This document shows, piece after piece, positions 44,883 through 53,539 of a stretch of DNA of 64,000 bases (position 1 is its first letter; every line of letters begins with the position of its first letter). Location of the stretch: contig NZ_QGSY01000161.1 in the NCBI RefSeq assembly GCF_003857035.1, positions 16,530-80,529 of the forward strand, given 5' to 3'. The notes beneath the pieces are model-generated. The model searched no databases. It was not told where the DNA came from and saw only the letters and a program-made list of their open reading frames with translations. The DNA is from Micromonospora arida (GTDB lineage Bacteria; Actinomycetota; Actinomycetes; Mycobacteriales; Micromonosporaceae). The translations under genes and the position numbers were made by a program.

Positions 44883-46541
44883 ATGGCGAACCCGGTGATC
44901 CTGACCGTCGACGACGACCCCGTGGTGTCCCGGGCGGTGGCCCGGGACATCCGGCGCCGCTACGGCGACCGCTACCGGGTGTTGCGGGCGTCCTCCGGGC
45001 CGGAGGCGCTGGACGCGCTGCGCGAGGTCAAACTGCGCGGCGAACAGGTCGCGCTGCTGCTGGCCGACCACCGGATGCCGGAGATGACCGGTGTCGAGTT
45101 CCTGGAAGCGGCCATGGACATCTTCCCGGCGGCCCGCCGGGTGCTGCTCACCGCGTACGCGGACACCGACGCCGCGATCGAGGCCATCAACGTGGTCGAC
45201 CTGGACCACTACCTGCTCAAGCCCTGGCACCCGCCGGAGGAGAAGCTGTACCCGGTGGTCGACGGCCTGCTGGAGGCGTGGGCGGTCACCCCGGACGCGG
45301 CCAGCGCGGAGATCCGGGTCGTCGGACACCGCTGGTCGGCGCCGTCGTTCAAGGTCCGCGACTTCCTGGCCCGCAACCTCGTGCCGTACCGATGGCTGTT
45401 GTCCGACGATCCGGAGGGCGTCCGGTTGCTCGACGCGGCCGGGGCCACCGAGGCGGACGTACCCCTGGTGGTGACGCCCGAGGGCAAGGCGTTGGTCGCC
45501 CCGAGCGAGGCCGAGTTGGCCGCGCTGGCCGGGTTGACGGTGGTGCCGGCGTGTGACTTCTACGACCTGGTGGTGATCGGCGGGGGCCCCGCCGGTCTCG
45601 GCTCGGCGGTGTACGGCGCGTCGGAGGGGCTTCGCACCGTGCTCGTGGAGCGGCGGGCGACCGGCGGTCAGGCCGGGCAGAGCAGCCGCATCGAGAACTA
45701 CCTGGGCTTCCCGGACGGTGTCTCCGGCGCGCAGTTGACCGATCGGGCTCGGCGGCAGGCGGTCAAGTTCGGCGCCGAACTGCTCAGCGCCCGGGAGGTG
45801 GTCGGTCTCAGCGAGGCCGGCGGTGCCCGGCTGCTGCGATTCGGCGACGGCACCGAGATCGCCGCGCACACCGTGGTGCTGGCCACCGGCGTGTCGTACC
45901 GGGTGCTCGACGCCCCGGGGCTGGCCGACTTCACCGGTCGGGGGGTGTTCTACGGGGCCGCCGCCACCGAGGCGCCGAGCTGCGTGGAGCAGGACGTCTA
46001 CATCGTCGGCGGGGCGAACTCCGCCGGCCAGGCGGCGGTCCACTTCTCCCGGTACGCGTCGAGGGTGCACCTGCTCATCCGTGGTGCGGACCTGACCGCC
46101 TCGATGTCGCGTTACCTGATCGACCAGCTGGAGCGGATCGACCGGATCACCGTGCACCCGCACACCGCCGTGGTCGGCGGGGCGGGAGAGGACCACCTGG
46201 AACGGCTCACCCTGTGCGACACCCGCACCGGGGAGGCCCGTTCGGTCGACACCTCCTGGCTGTTCATCTTCATCGGCGCGGAACCCCGCACCGACTGGCT
46301 GGACGGGGTGCTGGTCCGCGACGACCGCGGTTTCATCGTGACCGGTCCGGATCTGCTCGCCGGAGGGCGGCGGCCGGCCGGCTGGTCATTGTCACGCGAC
46401 CCTTACCACCTGGAAACCAGCGTGCCGGGCGTGTTCGCCGCCGGGGACGTGCGGGCCGAGTCGGTAAAGCGGGTCGCCTCGGCCGTCGGCGAGGGTGCGA
46501 TGGCGGTGTCGCTGGTGCACCGCTACCTGGAGGCCCAATGA
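44883..46541 (+). CDS. Response-regulator receiver fused to thioredoxin reductase-like flavoprotein
   Basis: 552 residues. Residues 1-125 are a receiver domain: acidic pocket D10/D11, phospho-acceptor Asp62 (LLADHRMPEM), Thr90 and Lys113 (LLKPW). Residues about 143-220 look like a glutaredoxin/thioredoxin-like fold without the CxxC pair. From 228 on is a thioredoxin-reductase-type module with DLVVIGGGPAGLGSA (FAD) and DVYIVGGANSAGQAA (NADPH), ending in GVFAAGDVR. Where true thioredoxin reductases have CxxC, this one reads GAAATEAPSC with one Cys (367), so it is not a classical disulfide reductase. It pairs with the downstream histidine kinase. Confidence 0.9.
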   Translation: MANPVILTVDDDPVVSRAVARDIRRRYGDRYRVLRASSGPEALDALREVKLRGEQVALLLADHRMPEMTGVEFLEAAMDIFPAARRVLLTAYADTDAAIEAINVVDLDHYLLKPWHPPEEKLYPVVDGLLEAWAVTPDAASAEIRVVGHRWSAPSFKVRDFLARNLVPYRWLLSDDPEGVRLLDAAGATEADVPLVVTPEGKALVAPSEAELAALAGLTVVPACDFYDLVVIGGGPAGLGSAVYGASEGLRTVLVERRATGGQAGQSSRIENYLGFPDGVSGAQLTDRARRQAVKFGAELLSAREVVGLSEAGGARLLRFGDGTEIAAHTVVLATGVSYRVLDAPGLADFTGRGVFYGAAATEAPSCVEQDVYIVGGANSAGQAAVHFSRYASRVHLLIRGADLTASMSRYLIDQLERIDRITVHPHTAVVGGAGEDHLERLTLCDTRTGEARSVDTSWLFIFIGAEPRTDWLDGVLVRDDRGFIVTGPDLLAGGRRPAGWSLSRDPYHLETSVPGVFAAGDVRAESVKRVASAVGEGAMAVSLVHRYLEAQ

Positions 46542-46571
46542 GCCGGGTTTGCGAGCCCCGCAGTCGCGAGC
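46539..46571. repeat. Dispersed copy of the 60-bp repeat core at a stop codon
   Basis: 33 nt (TGAGCCGGGTTTGCGAGCCC...) match the core of the repeat at 15700-15732 with one mismatch. The first three bases are the TGA stop of the receiver-flavoprotein gene; the flanking GCCCARTGAGC is also shared with the other locus. Confidence 0.85.
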
Positions 46572-46583
46572 GAAGGAGTCCCT

Positions 46584-48041
46584 GTGACCACCGAGTCTGA
46601 CCGGCTGACACCGGCGCAGTTGCGCACTCTGTTCCTGTTCGAGGCGCTCGACGACGGGCAGCTCGACTGGCTGGCCGAGCACGGCCGGGTCGAGCAGCGC
46701 GCCGGCGGCACCCTCGTGTACGGAGAGGGTGAACCCGCGACCTGCTTCTTCGTGCTGGTGCGCGGGGCTGTGGCGTTGAGTCGCCTGGTGCGCGGCGACG
46801 ACGTCGAGGTCAGCCGGACCGACCAGCGCGGGGTGTACGGCGGTGCCACTCAGGCGTACCTGGGTGACCAGGTCGACCAGATCTACCGCAACAGCCTGCG
46901 GGCGGTGACCGACGCGGAGTTCTTCGTGTTGCCGGCGGAGGACTTTGCGCACGCCCTGCGGTCCTGGTTCCCGATGCCGATGCATCTGCTGGAGGGGTTG
47001 TTCTTCGGTATGCGGGACTCGCAGACCATCGTCGGTGAACGGGAGCGGCTGTTGGCGCTCGGTTCGCTGTCGGCGGGGCTGACCCACGAGCTGAACAACC
47101 CGGCCGCGGCGGCGGTGCGCGCCACGTCGGTTTTGCGGGACCGGGTCGCCGGGATGCGGCACAAGCTCGCCATGATCGCCGACGGGCGGCTCGACGGCAG
47201 CGCCCTGCACGGCCTGGTCGCGTTGCAGGAGGAGGCGGTCGCCCGGGTGGCCACCGCGCCGAAGCTCACCCCGATGGCCACCGCCGACGCCGAGGACACC
47301 CTCACCGACTGGCTGGAGGACCATGGCGTCGGCGGGGCCTGGGACCTGGCGCCGATCCTGGTCGGCGGTGGGCTCGACGCGGCCTGGCTGGCGCAGGTCA
47401 AGGCCGCGGTCGGCGCCGCGGACCTGGAGGCGGCGGTGCGTTGGCTCACCTACACAGTCGACACCGAGCTGCTGATGCGCGAGATCGGCGACGCGGTCAC
47501 CCGGATCTCCGGGCTCGTCGGCGCCGCCAAGCAGTACTCGCAGCTGGACCGCGCGCCGCACCGGGTGGTGGACGTGCACGACCTGCTCGACGCCACGCTG
47601 GTGATGTTCAAGGGCAAGATCCCCGCCGAGGTCAAGCTGGCCCGCGAGTACGACCGGAACCTCCCACCGGTCCCGGCGTACGCGGCCGAGCTGAACCAGG
47701 TGTGGACCAACCTGATCGACAACGCGTTGGGCGCGATGGGGGAGAAGGGTGTGCTGACCGTCCGCACCGGACGGATCGGCGACCAACTGGCAGTGGAGAT
47801 CATTGACACCGGTCCCGGTATCCCGCCGGAGGTGCGCCCGCGCATCTTCGAGCCGTTCTTCACCACGAAACCGGTGGGCGCGGGCACCGGCCTGGGGCTG
47901 GACATCTCGTACCGGATCGTGGTGCACAAACACCACGGCGACATCCGGGTGGAGACCGAGCCGGGCCGCACCACCTTCCGGGTCCTGCTGCCGATCACGG
48001 AGGGGCCACCAGACGAGCCCCGCGATGCGCCGACTACCTAG
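46584..48041 (+). CDS. Sensor histidine kinase with N-terminal cNMP-binding domain
   Basis: 485 residues from the GTG at 46584. Residues about 15-140 resemble a cyclic-nucleotide-binding (CRP-type) domain (LFLFEALDDGQLDWLAEHGRVEQRAGGTLVYGEGE). The phospho-acceptor is His168 (GLTHELNNPAAA). The kinase boxes follow: N box NQVWTNLIDNALGAM, G1 DTGPGIPP, F box EPFFTTKP, G2 GTGLGLDIS. No membrane segment, so it senses an intracellular signal. With the upstream receiver-flavoprotein it forms a cytoplasmic two-component pair joined to redox chemistry. Confidence 0.9.
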   Translation: MTTESDRLTPAQLRTLFLFEALDDGQLDWLAEHGRVEQRAGGTLVYGEGEPATCFFVLVRGAVALSRLVRGDDVEVSRTDQRGVYGGATQAYLGDQVDQIYRNSLRAVTDAEFFVLPAEDFAHALRSWFPMPMHLLEGLFFGMRDSQTIVGERERLLALGSLSAGLTHELNNPAAAAVRATSVLRDRVAGMRHKLAMIADGRLDGSALHGLVALQEEAVARVATAPKLTPMATADAEDTLTDWLEDHGVGGAWDLAPILVGGGLDAAWLAQVKAAVGAADLEAAVRWLTYTVDTELLMREIGDAVTRISGLVGAAKQYSQLDRAPHRVVDVHDLLDATLVMFKGKIPAEVKLAREYDRNLPPVPAYAAELNQVWTNLIDNALGAMGEKGVLTVRTGRIGDQLAVEIIDTGPGIPPEVRPRIFEPFFTTKPVGAGTGLGLDISYRIVVHKHHGDIRVETEPGRTTFRVLLPITEGPPDEPRDAPTT

Positions 48042-48083
48042 AGACAGCGAGCGGGCAGTGCCCAGGTCGGGCGCACCGCACCG

Positions 48084-48161
48084 CAAGATCGTGCTCGATC
48101 CATGAAGTAGTGGCTTCGGCGGCTGTTGATACCACTACAACAAGGATCAAGCACGATCTTG
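48084..48161. repeat. Palindromic hairpin element, copy B
   Basis: Arms 48084-48113 and 48132-48161 (30 bp, 4 mismatches, 18-nt loop) lie in the 197-bp gap between the convergent kinase and Nudix genes. The outer AAGATCGTGCT/AGCACGATCTT and inner AGTAGTGG/CCACTAC blocks are the same as in copy A at 41779. Confidence 0.83.
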
Positions 48162-48238
48162 AGCGTTGGGCCGCCCGTGGCGGCCGGATCGTGCCGGCGG
48201 CGGTGTCAGCCGGGCGTGCAGTCAGCGAGGCGGTGGAG

Positions 48239-48754
48239 TCAGGCCGGGTGGTCGGGAGTGAGGAAGTCGGCGAGTACCCGGGTGTGGGTGGAGAACGCCA
48301 GCTCGACCGGGTCGGTGAGCACCAGCCACTCGGTTGCCTCCTCGGTCGGCGCCGACGGTGGCAGGTCCTCGGCCGCGCGCTCGGGCAGCACTCCGAAGAC
48401 CATCATCGTGCCGCCCGCCGGGGCCCCGTGCACCGCGAACAGGCGGGCGTCCTCGGCCGCCGCGATCAGGCCGGTCTCCTCCCGCAGCTCCCGCACGAGT
48501 GCGTCGGACCACTCCTCGCCGTACTCGATGAAGCCACCGGGCAGCGCGAGCAGGCCGCGGGCCGGCTCGATGTCCCGGCGGACCACCACCACACCCAGGC
48601 CCTCGGCCGTGCGGACCGGCAGCACCGCGACCGCCACCGGCAGCGGGTTGCGCCAGACGGTCTCGCCGCAGACCGCGCAGACTCGCGGCCATCTGGCGGC
48701 CGGCGGGTAGGCGGCGCCGCAGTAGGAGCAGTGCGAGTACGGCGTGCCGGTCAT
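48239..48754 (-). CDS. Nudix hydrolase with N-terminal zinc ribbon (NudC-like)
   Basis: About 171 residues from the ATG at 48754. Four cysteines (9, 12, 26, 29: CSYCG ... CAVCG) form a zinc ribbon. The Nudix box runs from residue 73 to 96 (GGFIEYGEE ... RELREETGL) with all conserved Gly/Glu positions. This arrangement is found in NUDIX proteins that hydrolyse NADH or nucleotide sugars. Longer upstream readings run into the SRPBCC gene and are rejected. Confidence 0.88.
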   Translation of the reverse strand: MTGTPYSHCSYCGAAYPPAARWPRVCAVCGETVWRNPLPVAVAVLPVRTAEGLGVVVVRRDIEPARGLLALPGGFIEYGEEWSDALVRELREETGLIAAAEDARLFAVHGAPAGGTMMVFGVLPERAAEDLPPSAPTEEATEWLVLTDPVELAFSTHTRVLADFLTPDHPA

Positions 48755-48813
48755 GCCGCAGCACGTTACTCCGATCCCCACCCAGGCTGCCGCGTCGCCG
48801 CCTCGCCCCGCAC

Positions 48814-49455
48814 TCAGGCTGCCGGGTTGCCCGTGTAGAAGGCGGTGGTGCGTTCGGCGGCGGCCTTCGCCTCGTCCGCGTCGGTGCCGGCGGCGATGCT
48901 CGCTTCGCACCACAGTTGGCTGCTCAGCTCCATGGCCCGTCGTCCCTCGGCGGAGGCGGTCCACTCGGCGCCCTGCTCGGGGGTGATCCCGCTGCCATCC
49001 GCGGCCAGGTGCGAGGCGAGGCCGAGCAGCCCGAGGTCCCAGCCGACGCCGACCGCGCCCGGCCCGAACTGGGCCCACCGGTCCTGGTCGACGTGCGCGA
49101 TGTGGTCCAGGTCGAGGCGGGCCCGCTCGTCGCCGACGGGGGTGACCCGCACCTCGATCCAGCTCACCTCGCCGCCCATTTCCCAGGTGGCGGTGAAGCG
49201 GTGCGGCGGCTCGCAGCTATCGACGGTGCCGTGGGCGTTGCCCTGGAGCTGGTACGTGCCGCCCAGCCGCAGGTCGCCGGAGATCGGCAGGAACCAGCGC
49301 GGGATGCGCTCGACGCTGGTGCAGGCGTCCCACAGATCCTCGGCCGTCGCCTGGTAGGTCTGGCTGATCGTGGTGACCCGCGCCTCACCGGCTTCCAGGG
49401 TGCGGCTGCCGACCTTCCGCTGGACGGCGTTGATCTGCTCGGTGGCGTCGAACAT
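48814..49455 (-). CDS. SRPBCC (AHSA1-like) protein
   Basis: 213 residues. ISQTYQATAEDLWDACTSVERIPRWFLPISGDLRLGGTYQLQGN and HRFTATWEMGGEVSWIEVRV are the hallmark start and middle strands of the activator-of-Hsp90/AHSA1 helix-grip fold. Such proteins paired with ArsR regulators are common and probably bind a small hydrophobic ligand. Its start codon shares one base with the ArsR stop (TGATG at 49453-49457). Confidence 0.88.
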   Translation of the reverse strand: MFDATEQINAVQRKVGSRTLEAGEARVTTISQTYQATAEDLWDACTSVERIPRWFLPISGDLRLGGTYQLQGNAHGTVDSCEPPHRFTATWEMGGEVSWIEVRVTPVGDERARLDLDHIAHVDQDRWAQFGPGAVGVGWDLGLLGLASHLAADGSGITPEQGAEWTASAEGRRAMELSSQLWCEASIAAGTDADEAKAAAERTTAFYTGNPAA

Positions 49456-49820
49456 CAGGTGTTCCTCTCGTCGGGTGGGTCGGCGGGCCCGCGCAGCCGA
49501 CGCTCGCGTCGGCCCCGGGCCAGCTCGGTGGCGAGTGCCGCCAGGGGTGGCGTCCAGAACCGGCGGAAGTGCTCCAGCCAGCCGTCGACCTCTCGCAGTG
49601 GGCGTGGGTCGACCGCGTAGAGCCGCCGGGTGCCCTCCGGCCGCACGGTGGCGAAGCCGTTGTCGCGCAACACCTTGAGGTGCTGGGACACGGCGGGCTG
49701 GGAGATGCCGAACTCCTCGCGGATGACCGCGCTGACCGCGCCGGCGGTCTGCTCGCCGCCGGCGAGCAGTTCCAGGATGCGGCGCCGGACCGGATCGCCC
49801 AGCACGTCGAAGGCGTGCAC
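49455..49820 (-). CDS. ArsR-family transcriptional regulator
   Basis: 121 residues with the winged HTH: LGDPVRRRILELLAGGEQTAGAVSAVI, then FGISQPAVSQHLKVLRDNGFATVRPEGTRRLYAVD. No CxxC metal site, so it is of the metal-independent kind that accompanies AHSA1 proteins. It is the first gene of a two-gene unit with the SRPBCC protein. Confidence 0.92.
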   Translation of the reverse strand: MHAFDVLGDPVRRRILELLAGGEQTAGAVSAVIREEFGISQPAVSQHLKVLRDNGFATVRPEGTRRLYAVDPRPLREVDGWLEHFRRFWTPPLAALATELARGRRERRLRGPADPPDERNT

Positions 49821-49848
49821 GACGACAGTTGTATCACTGACGGCTTAT

Positions 49849-51939
49849 TTAAGCCAAGTCTGATACTCCGATGAGCTTGTCCAGTCGGATCGGCAGTTCC
49901 CGGATCCGGACACCGGTCGCGTGGTGCACCGCGTTGGCCACCGCCGCCGCGGCGCCCACGATGCCGATCTCGCCGATGCCCTTCACCCCGGCCGGGTTCA
50001 GCTCGTCGTCCCGCTCGTCCAGCCAGTACGCCTCGATGGACTCCACGTCCGCGCAGCCGGTGATGTGGTAGGTGGCCAGGTCGTGGTTGACCCAGTCGCC
50101 GTACCGCTCGTCGAGCAGGCCCTCCTCGTGCAGCGCCATCGACAGCCCCATCGTCATGCCGCCGATGAGCTGACTGCGCGCCGTCGTCGGGTTCACCACC
50201 CGCCCCGCCGCGAACACCCCGAGCATCCGGTTCAGACGTACCTCGCCAGTGTCCGCGTCGACCCGTACCTCGACGAAGTGCGCCCCGTACGCGTACCGGG
50301 GCAGCGCGGGCTGCCCGCCCACCTCGTCGGCGGTGTCCGCCTCGGCGGTCACCTCGCCGGTCGGCGGCCCGCCGTCGCGCAGTTTCTCGCGCAGCGCCTG
50401 CGCGGCGCGGATCACCGCCCAGCTCCAACTGGCGGTGCCCATCGAGCCCCCGGCCACCGGCGCGGTCGGCAGGATGCTGTCGCCGATGTGGATCTCCACC
50501 CGCTCCGGCGGCACCCCGAGCGCGTCGGCGGCCACCTGCCAGATCGCCGTCCGGGCGCCGGTGCCGATGTCGGTGGCGTTGATCTGGACCAGGAAGCTCC
50601 CGTCGGGGCGGGCGGTGGCCCTGGCCGACGACGGCCTGGCGCGGGCCGGGTAGCTCGACCCGGCCACCCCCGTGCCGACCAGCCAGCGCCCGTCGCGCCG
50701 GGCGCGAGGCGTCGGGTCCCGGTCCGCCCAGCCGAACCGCTGCGCGCCCTCGCGCAGGCAGGTGACCAGGTTGCGGCTGGTGAACGGCCGCCCCTGGTCG
50801 GGGTCGACCTCCGTGTCGTTGCGGATGCGCAACTCCACCGGGTCGATGCCGACCGCGATGGCCAGCTCGTCCATCGCCGACTCCAGGGCGTACGCGCCGG
50901 GGCACTCCCCGGGGGCGCGCATCCAGAACGGCGTGGGCACGTCGAGGCGGACCAGCCGGTGCGTGGTGCGGCGGTGGGGTGCCGCGTACATGCTGCGGGT
51001 GTAGACGGCCGTCTGCTCGGCGAACTCGCGGATGGTCGAGGTCTGGCTGATCGCGTCGTGGCAGATGGCGGTGAGTCGCCCGTCGGCGTCGGAGGCGAGG
51101 CGGACCCGCTGGATGGTGGGGGTGCGGTAGCCGATCGGCCCGAAGATCTGTTGGCGGGTCAGCGCCAGCTTCACCGGTCGGTCCACGTGCCGGGCCGCGA
51201 GGGCGGTCAGCACCACCGCGGCCTTGGCGTAACCCTTGCTGCCGAAACCGCCACCGACGTGCTCGGCCACGACCCGCACCGACTCCGGGGACACCTCGAA
51301 CAGCTCTGCGAGGGTGGCCCGCACCGACGACGCGCCCTGGTTGGAGTCGTGCACCAGCAGCCGTCCGTCGTGCCACTGGGCCGTCGTGGCGTGCGGCTCC
51401 ATCGGGTTGTTGTGGTACGCCGGCGTCCGGTAGGTGACGTCCACCCGCACCGGGGCGGCCGCGTACCCGGCGTCGAAGTCGCCTTCGGCGGTGTCCGTCG
51501 GATAGCTGGGGTTGACGTGGTCCGGCTGGTACAGACCCGGGTGGTCGTCGGTGAGCACGGTGCTGTGTGAGGCGGCGTCGTAGTCGATCCGGACCAGCCG
51601 GGCGCCCTCCCGGGCCGCCTCCAGGCTGGTGGCCACCACCACCGCGACGTACTGCCCCCGGTAGTGCACAGTCGGCTCCTGCAACAGCCACAGCTCCGGC
51701 TCCGGACCGGGTGCGAGGCGGGGCGCGTTGCCGTGGTGCAGGACGGCCAGCACGCCCGGCGACGCGAGTGCCTCCGACGTGTCGACGCGGGTGATCCGGC
51801 CCCGTACCACCGCCGACGGCACCGCCCAGCCGTAGGTGATCCCGTCCACCGGGTACTCCACGGCGTAGCGGGCCGTGCCGGTGACCTTCTCGCGGCCCTC
51901 CAACCGGGGGTACGCCCGTCCGACCGCCCCGGTGCTCAC
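49849..51939 (-). CDS. Molybdopterin-binding subunit of a PaoC/XdhA-like oxidoreductase
   Basis: About 696 residues from the GTG at 51939, which overlaps the FAD-subunit stop (GTGA); longer readings cross that gene. Molybdenum-hydroxylase segments are present: VAEHVGGGFGSKGYAKAA, FWMRAPGECPGAYALESAMDELA, QINATDIGTGARTAIWQVAAD, and the catalytic Glu in GVKGIGEIGIVGAAAAV. The subunit order small-FAD-large and the 4Fe-4S loop in the FAD subunit point to PaoABC (YagTSR) aldehyde oxidoreductases in preference to xanthine dehydrogenase. It would oxidise aldehydes to acids in the cytoplasm or, if exported, beyond; no Tat signal is visible. Confidence 0.88.
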   Translation of the reverse strand: MSTGAVGRAYPRLEGREKVTGTARYAVEYPVDGITYGWAVPSAVVRGRITRVDTSEALASPGVLAVLHHGNAPRLAPGPEPELWLLQEPTVHYRGQYVAVVVATSLEAAREGARLVRIDYDAASHSTVLTDDHPGLYQPDHVNPSYPTDTAEGDFDAGYAAAPVRVDVTYRTPAYHNNPMEPHATTAQWHDGRLLVHDSNQGASSVRATLAELFEVSPESVRVVAEHVGGGFGSKGYAKAAVVLTALAARHVDRPVKLALTRQQIFGPIGYRTPTIQRVRLASDADGRLTAICHDAISQTSTIREFAEQTAVYTRSMYAAPHRRTTHRLVRLDVPTPFWMRAPGECPGAYALESAMDELAIAVGIDPVELRIRNDTEVDPDQGRPFTSRNLVTCLREGAQRFGWADRDPTPRARRDGRWLVGTGVAGSSYPARARPSSARATARPDGSFLVQINATDIGTGARTAIWQVAADALGVPPERVEIHIGDSILPTAPVAGGSMGTASWSWAVIRAAQALREKLRDGGPPTGEVTAEADTADEVGGQPALPRYAYGAHFVEVRVDADTGEVRLNRMLGVFAAGRVVNPTTARSQLIGGMTMGLSMALHEEGLLDERYGDWVNHDLATYHITGCADVESIEAYWLDERDDELNPAGVKGIGEIGIVGAAAAVANAVHHATGVRIRELPIRLDKLIGVSDLA

Positions 51940-52919
51940 GACGACGCCAGTTCGGTGAGCGCCCGCACGGTGATGGCCCGGGTCAGTGGCAGCTTGAAGC
52001 CGTTGTGCCGTAACGGGCGCGCCTCGGCCAGCTCCGCGTCGGCGGCCCGGGCCGCCAACTCGGGGCTGAACGGACGACCGCGCAACTCCTGCTCGGCCCG
52101 GTACGCCCGCCACGGCCGGTGCGCCACCGCGCCGTACGCCAGCCGCACGTCGCGAACCACGTCCCCGTCGAGGTCCAGCACCGCGGCCACCGAGCCGACG
52201 GCGAAGGCGAAGGAGGCCCGGTCGCGCACCTTGAGGTACGTCGAGCGGCGCGCGGCCGGTAGGGGCGCCAGCCGCACGGCGGTGATCAGCGCGCCCCGGG
52301 CCAGGGTGGTCTCCCGTTCCGGGTGGGTGCCGGGGGAGCGGTAGAAGTCGGCGATCGGAATGTCGCGGGGGCCGTCGGCCTCGTGTACCTCCACCACCGT
52401 GTCGAGGGCGGCCAGCGCGACGGCCAGGTCGGACGGGTGGGTGGCCACGCACTGCTCGGACCAGTCCAGCACCGCCAGATCGCGGTTCTGGCCGTGCAGG
52501 GCGGCGCAACCGCTGCCCGGCTCCCGTTTGTTGCACGCCTTGCCGGTGTCCTGGAAATAGACGCAGCGGGTGCGCTGCAACAGGTTGCCGCCGGTGGTGG
52601 CCATGTTGCGCAGCTGTCCGGAGGCGGCGGCGAGCAGGGCGCGGGCCAGCACCGGGTAATCGCGGCGTACCACCGGGTGGGCCGCGAGGTCGCTGTTGCG
52701 GACGGTCGCGCCGATCCGCAGCCCACCGTCGGGCAGCCCCTCGACGGTGTCGAGTGGAAGCCGGGTCACGTCCACCAGCACGTCGGGGCGTTGCACCCCG
52801 AGCTTCATGAGGTCCACCAGGTTGGTGCCGCCGCCCAGGTAGGCGGCCCGCGGTTCGGCCGCCAGCACGGCGACCGCCTCGGCCACGTCGGCGGGCCGGT
52901 GGTAGCGGAACGCCTTCAC
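51936..52919 (-). CDS. FAD-binding subunit, PaoB/YagS-like
   Basis: About 327 residues from the GTG at 52919 (GTGA overlap with the 2Fe-2S gene). The FAD motif is AAYLGGGTNLVDLMK, with MATTGGNLLQRTRC after it. Cysteines 119, 129, 138 and 157 lie in the insertion RTRCVYFQDTGKACNKREPGSGC and QC, the extra 4Fe-4S loop of PaoB-type subunits. It passes electrons between the molybdenum/2Fe-2S centres and an acceptor. Confidence 0.88.
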   Translation of the reverse strand: MKAFRYHRPADVAEAVAVLAAEPRAAYLGGGTNLVDLMKLGVQRPDVLVDVTRLPLDTVEGLPDGGLRIGATVRNSDLAAHPVVRRDYPVLARALLAAASGQLRNMATTGGNLLQRTRCVYFQDTGKACNKREPGSGCAALHGQNRDLAVLDWSEQCVATHPSDLAVALAALDTVVEVHEADGPRDIPIADFYRSPGTHPERETTLARGALITAVRLAPLPAARRSTYLKVRDRASFAFAVGSVAAVLDLDGDVVRDVRLAYGAVAHRPWRAYRAEQELRGRPFSPELAARAADAELAEARPLRHNGFKLPLTRAITVRALTELASS

Positions 52920-53467
52920 GAGGACGTCGCCGTCTCGCGCACGGCCGCGACGATGTGCGGGTACGCGGCGCAGCGGCACAGGTTGCCGGCCATCCGCTCG
53001 CGGATCTCCGCGTCGGTCAGCTCGGCGGGCGTGTTCAGGTCGTCGGTGACAGCGCTGGGCCAACCTCGGGAGACCTCGTCGAGCATGCCGCGGGCGGAGC
53101 AGAGCTGCCCGGGGGTGCAGTAGCCGCACTGGAACGCGTCGTGCGCGATGAAGGCGGCCTGCAACGGGGACAGCTCGTCCGGACCGGCAAGCCCTTCGAC
53201 GCTAACCACCGACCGGCCGTCCACGGTGACCGCGAAGACCAGGCAGCTCTTCACCCGGCGGCCGTCGAGCAGCACCGTGCAGGAGCCGCACTGGCCGTGG
53301 TCGCAGCCTTTCTTCGCCCCGGTCAGGTCGAGGTGCTCGCGCAGCGTGTCGAGCAGGGTGGTGCGGTTGTCCAGGGTCACCTGACGGGGCTCGCCGTTGA
53401 CCTCGAACGTCACCCGGGACGAGTGGCGCTCGTCGATCGTTGTCGTGTTCTCCGGTCCGCCCTGCAC
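52916..53467 (-). CDS. 2Fe-2S subunit, PaoA/YagT-like
   Basis: 183 residues. The plant-type cluster is ligated by Cys55, Cys60, Cys63 and Cys75 (GCDHGQCGSCTVLL ... KSC), and the second cluster by Cys114, Cys117, Cys164 and Cys166 (CGYCTPGQ; GNLCRC). Unlike E. coli PaoA, there is no Tat signal peptide, so the complex is predicted cytoplasmic. First gene of the three-subunit operon. Confidence 0.92.
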   Translation of the reverse strand: MQGGPENTTTIDERHSSRVTFEVNGEPRQVTLDNRTTLLDTLREHLDLTGAKKGCDHGQCGSCTVLLDGRRVKSCLVFAVTVDGRSVVSVEGLAGPDELSPLQAAFIAHDAFQCGYCTPGQLCSARGMLDEVSRGWPSAVTDDLNTPAELTDAEIRERMAGNLCRCAAYPHIVAAVRETATSS

Positions 53468-53539
53468 CGGCCCAGACTAGCTTTGTCGGTATATCCCAGG
53501 GCGAATAACGCAAAGCCCTTCGTACGGGAGGTGACGACG

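Noticed and set aside
49385..51691. Very long frame covering the ArsR and molybdoprotein region
   Set aside because: Arg/Gly/Pro-rich shadow translation; the true frames contain ArsR and molybdenum hydroxylase motifs.
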